This document shows, piece by piece, positions 14,720 to 15,236 of a DNA stretch of 15,236 nucleotides. The notes under the pieces were generated by a model. It saw nothing but the letters and a program-made list of their open reading frames with translations. It did not search any database and was not told where the DNA came from. The DNA comes from an uncultured Bacteroidales bacterium (lineage in GTDB: Bacteria; Bacteroidota; Bacteroidia; Bacteroidales; UBA932): positions 1-15,236 of the forward strand of contig CAMOGR010000205.1 of the NCBI GenBank assembly GCA_946614205.1, read 5' to 3'. The number at the start of each line of letters is the position of its first letter. Within the stretch, counting starts at the first letter, position 1. The position numbers and the translations under genes were made by a program.

Positions 14720-15236
14720 CTAGAATTTGACTTTGATGCTGCCACCGTAGGAACGGCACATAGGGAAACTTCCCGACTCTATGCCTCGGGTCGCGTTGGC
14801 GTCGTTGGCGCCTGTGACCTCAGGGTCGTAGAACGGATAGTTGGAGATGCAGAAGAGGTTGTTGGCATACAGGGAAATGGTAACGCCCTGCAGGAACTTG
14901 GTCTTGGTGACAAGCGACTTGGGGAAGTCGTAGGAAAGCGTCACCTCCTTGAGCTTGAGGAAGGAGTTGTCGTAGATGTACTCCACGAAGTTGTAACGGT
15001 TGGCCTTGAAATTGGAATAATAGGTGTAGATGTCCGACACCAGCGTGGTGTTGGTCTTATATATTCCGTTGCCGTCCTCGTCGTAGCCCACGAAATTGAC
15101 TCCCTCGGGAATCAGGCCGTCCTGACGGCCGTCCAGGGTGTTCTTAAGCTTGCCCTGATAACCGAGGCTGGCCGCGGTGACGGAGTAGGTCTTGCCGCCG
15201 AGCTGCGCCGAGAAGATGGCGCCGATGCTCAGGCCC
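14720..15236 (-). CDS. SusC-like TonB-dependent outer-membrane transporter, C-terminal part
   Basis: Only the last 171 residues lie in the window; the frame stays open to the window edge, so the start is beyond it. A GTG at 15091 is internal, not a start. Features typical of the SusC beta-barrel end are visible: ISLYANNLFCISNYPFYDPE (the NLF...YDPE motif), ATRGIESGSFPMCRSYGGS, LKLKEVTLSYDFPK and the last strand IKVKF ending in Phe. It forms the gated barrel that takes up substrate captured by the SusD partner, powered by TonB. It is the first gene of the operon seen here. The two Cys residues, in LFCI and PMCR, are a little unusual near the barrel end and could pair. Family sure. Confidence 0.94.
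   Translation of the reverse strand, partial: GLSIGAIFSAQLGGKTYSVTAASLGYQGKLKNTLDGRQDGLIPEGVNFVGYDEDGNGIYKTNTTLVSDIYTYYSNFKANRYNFVEYIYDNSFLKLKEVTLSYDFPKSLVTKTKFLQGVTISLYANNLFCISNYPFYDPEVTGANDANATRGIESGSFPMCRSYGGSIKVKF

Noticed and set aside
14720..15091. Complete 123-residue protein starting at the GTG at 15091.
   Set aside because: The frame is open to the window edge and upstream residues continue SusC-like sequence, so it is the tail of a larger gene.

Overview
The window looks like chromosomal DNA from a Bacteroidales bacterium, probably a GC-rich gut or rumen lineage. The reasons are a SusC/SusD outer-membrane pair, several BACON domains, fimbrillin-like lipoproteins, many lipoboxes of the L-S-S-C type, almost no Shine-Dalgarno sequences, and TAnnTTTG promoter-like motifs. 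The exact genus cannot be read from the sequence. All gene ends below were set by reading codons in the window.

Left part (1-893, minus strand): a small YkvA/DUF1232 membrane-associated protein and a small DUF2846-like lipoprotein. A short AT-rich divergent spacer (894-944) separates them from a plus-strand pair (945-3195). That pair is a secreted protein that seems to carry a divergent lysozyme/transglycosylase fold, followed after a single base by a CotH-kinase-like lipoprotein. A gene-free stretch (3196-3632) follows, with one plus-strand and one minus-strand terminator-like hairpin. It marks the convergent boundary between two transcription units.

Right part (15236 down to 3633, minus strand): one long, tightly packed operon, read right to left. 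It starts with the C-terminal end of a SusC-like TonB-dependent transporter (cut by the window edge), then a SusD-like lipoprotein and a large BACON-domain lipoprotein. After these come three large fimbrillin-like lipoproteins (725, 743 and 731 residues). Intergenic gaps are only 5-19 bases, and the operon ends at the hairpin at 3598-3624.

The main new observation is three small ORFs of 40, 45 and 52 codons (10588-10710, 8248-8385, 5839-5997). One sits immediately upstream of each of the three fimbrillin-like lipoproteins, 13, 13 and 10 bases before its start codon. They have an MK...P beginning and an acidic/aromatic end finishing in Phe, and two share an LRGN motif. They have no signal peptide. 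The operon therefore looks like SusC-SusD-BACON lipoprotein followed by three 'small peptide + large surface lipoprotein' cassettes.

Likely cooperation (inference): SusC/SusD import an oligosaccharide. The BACON and fimbrillin-like lipoproteins carry beta-sandwich modules that could capture a glycan or mucin-like ligand at the surface. The first two fimbrillin-like proteins are tandem paralogues. The third shares its C-terminal module with the BACON protein. No glycoside hydrolase, sulfatase, peptidase, sensor-regulator or sigma/anti-sigma pair is visible in the window, so the substrate cannot be named.
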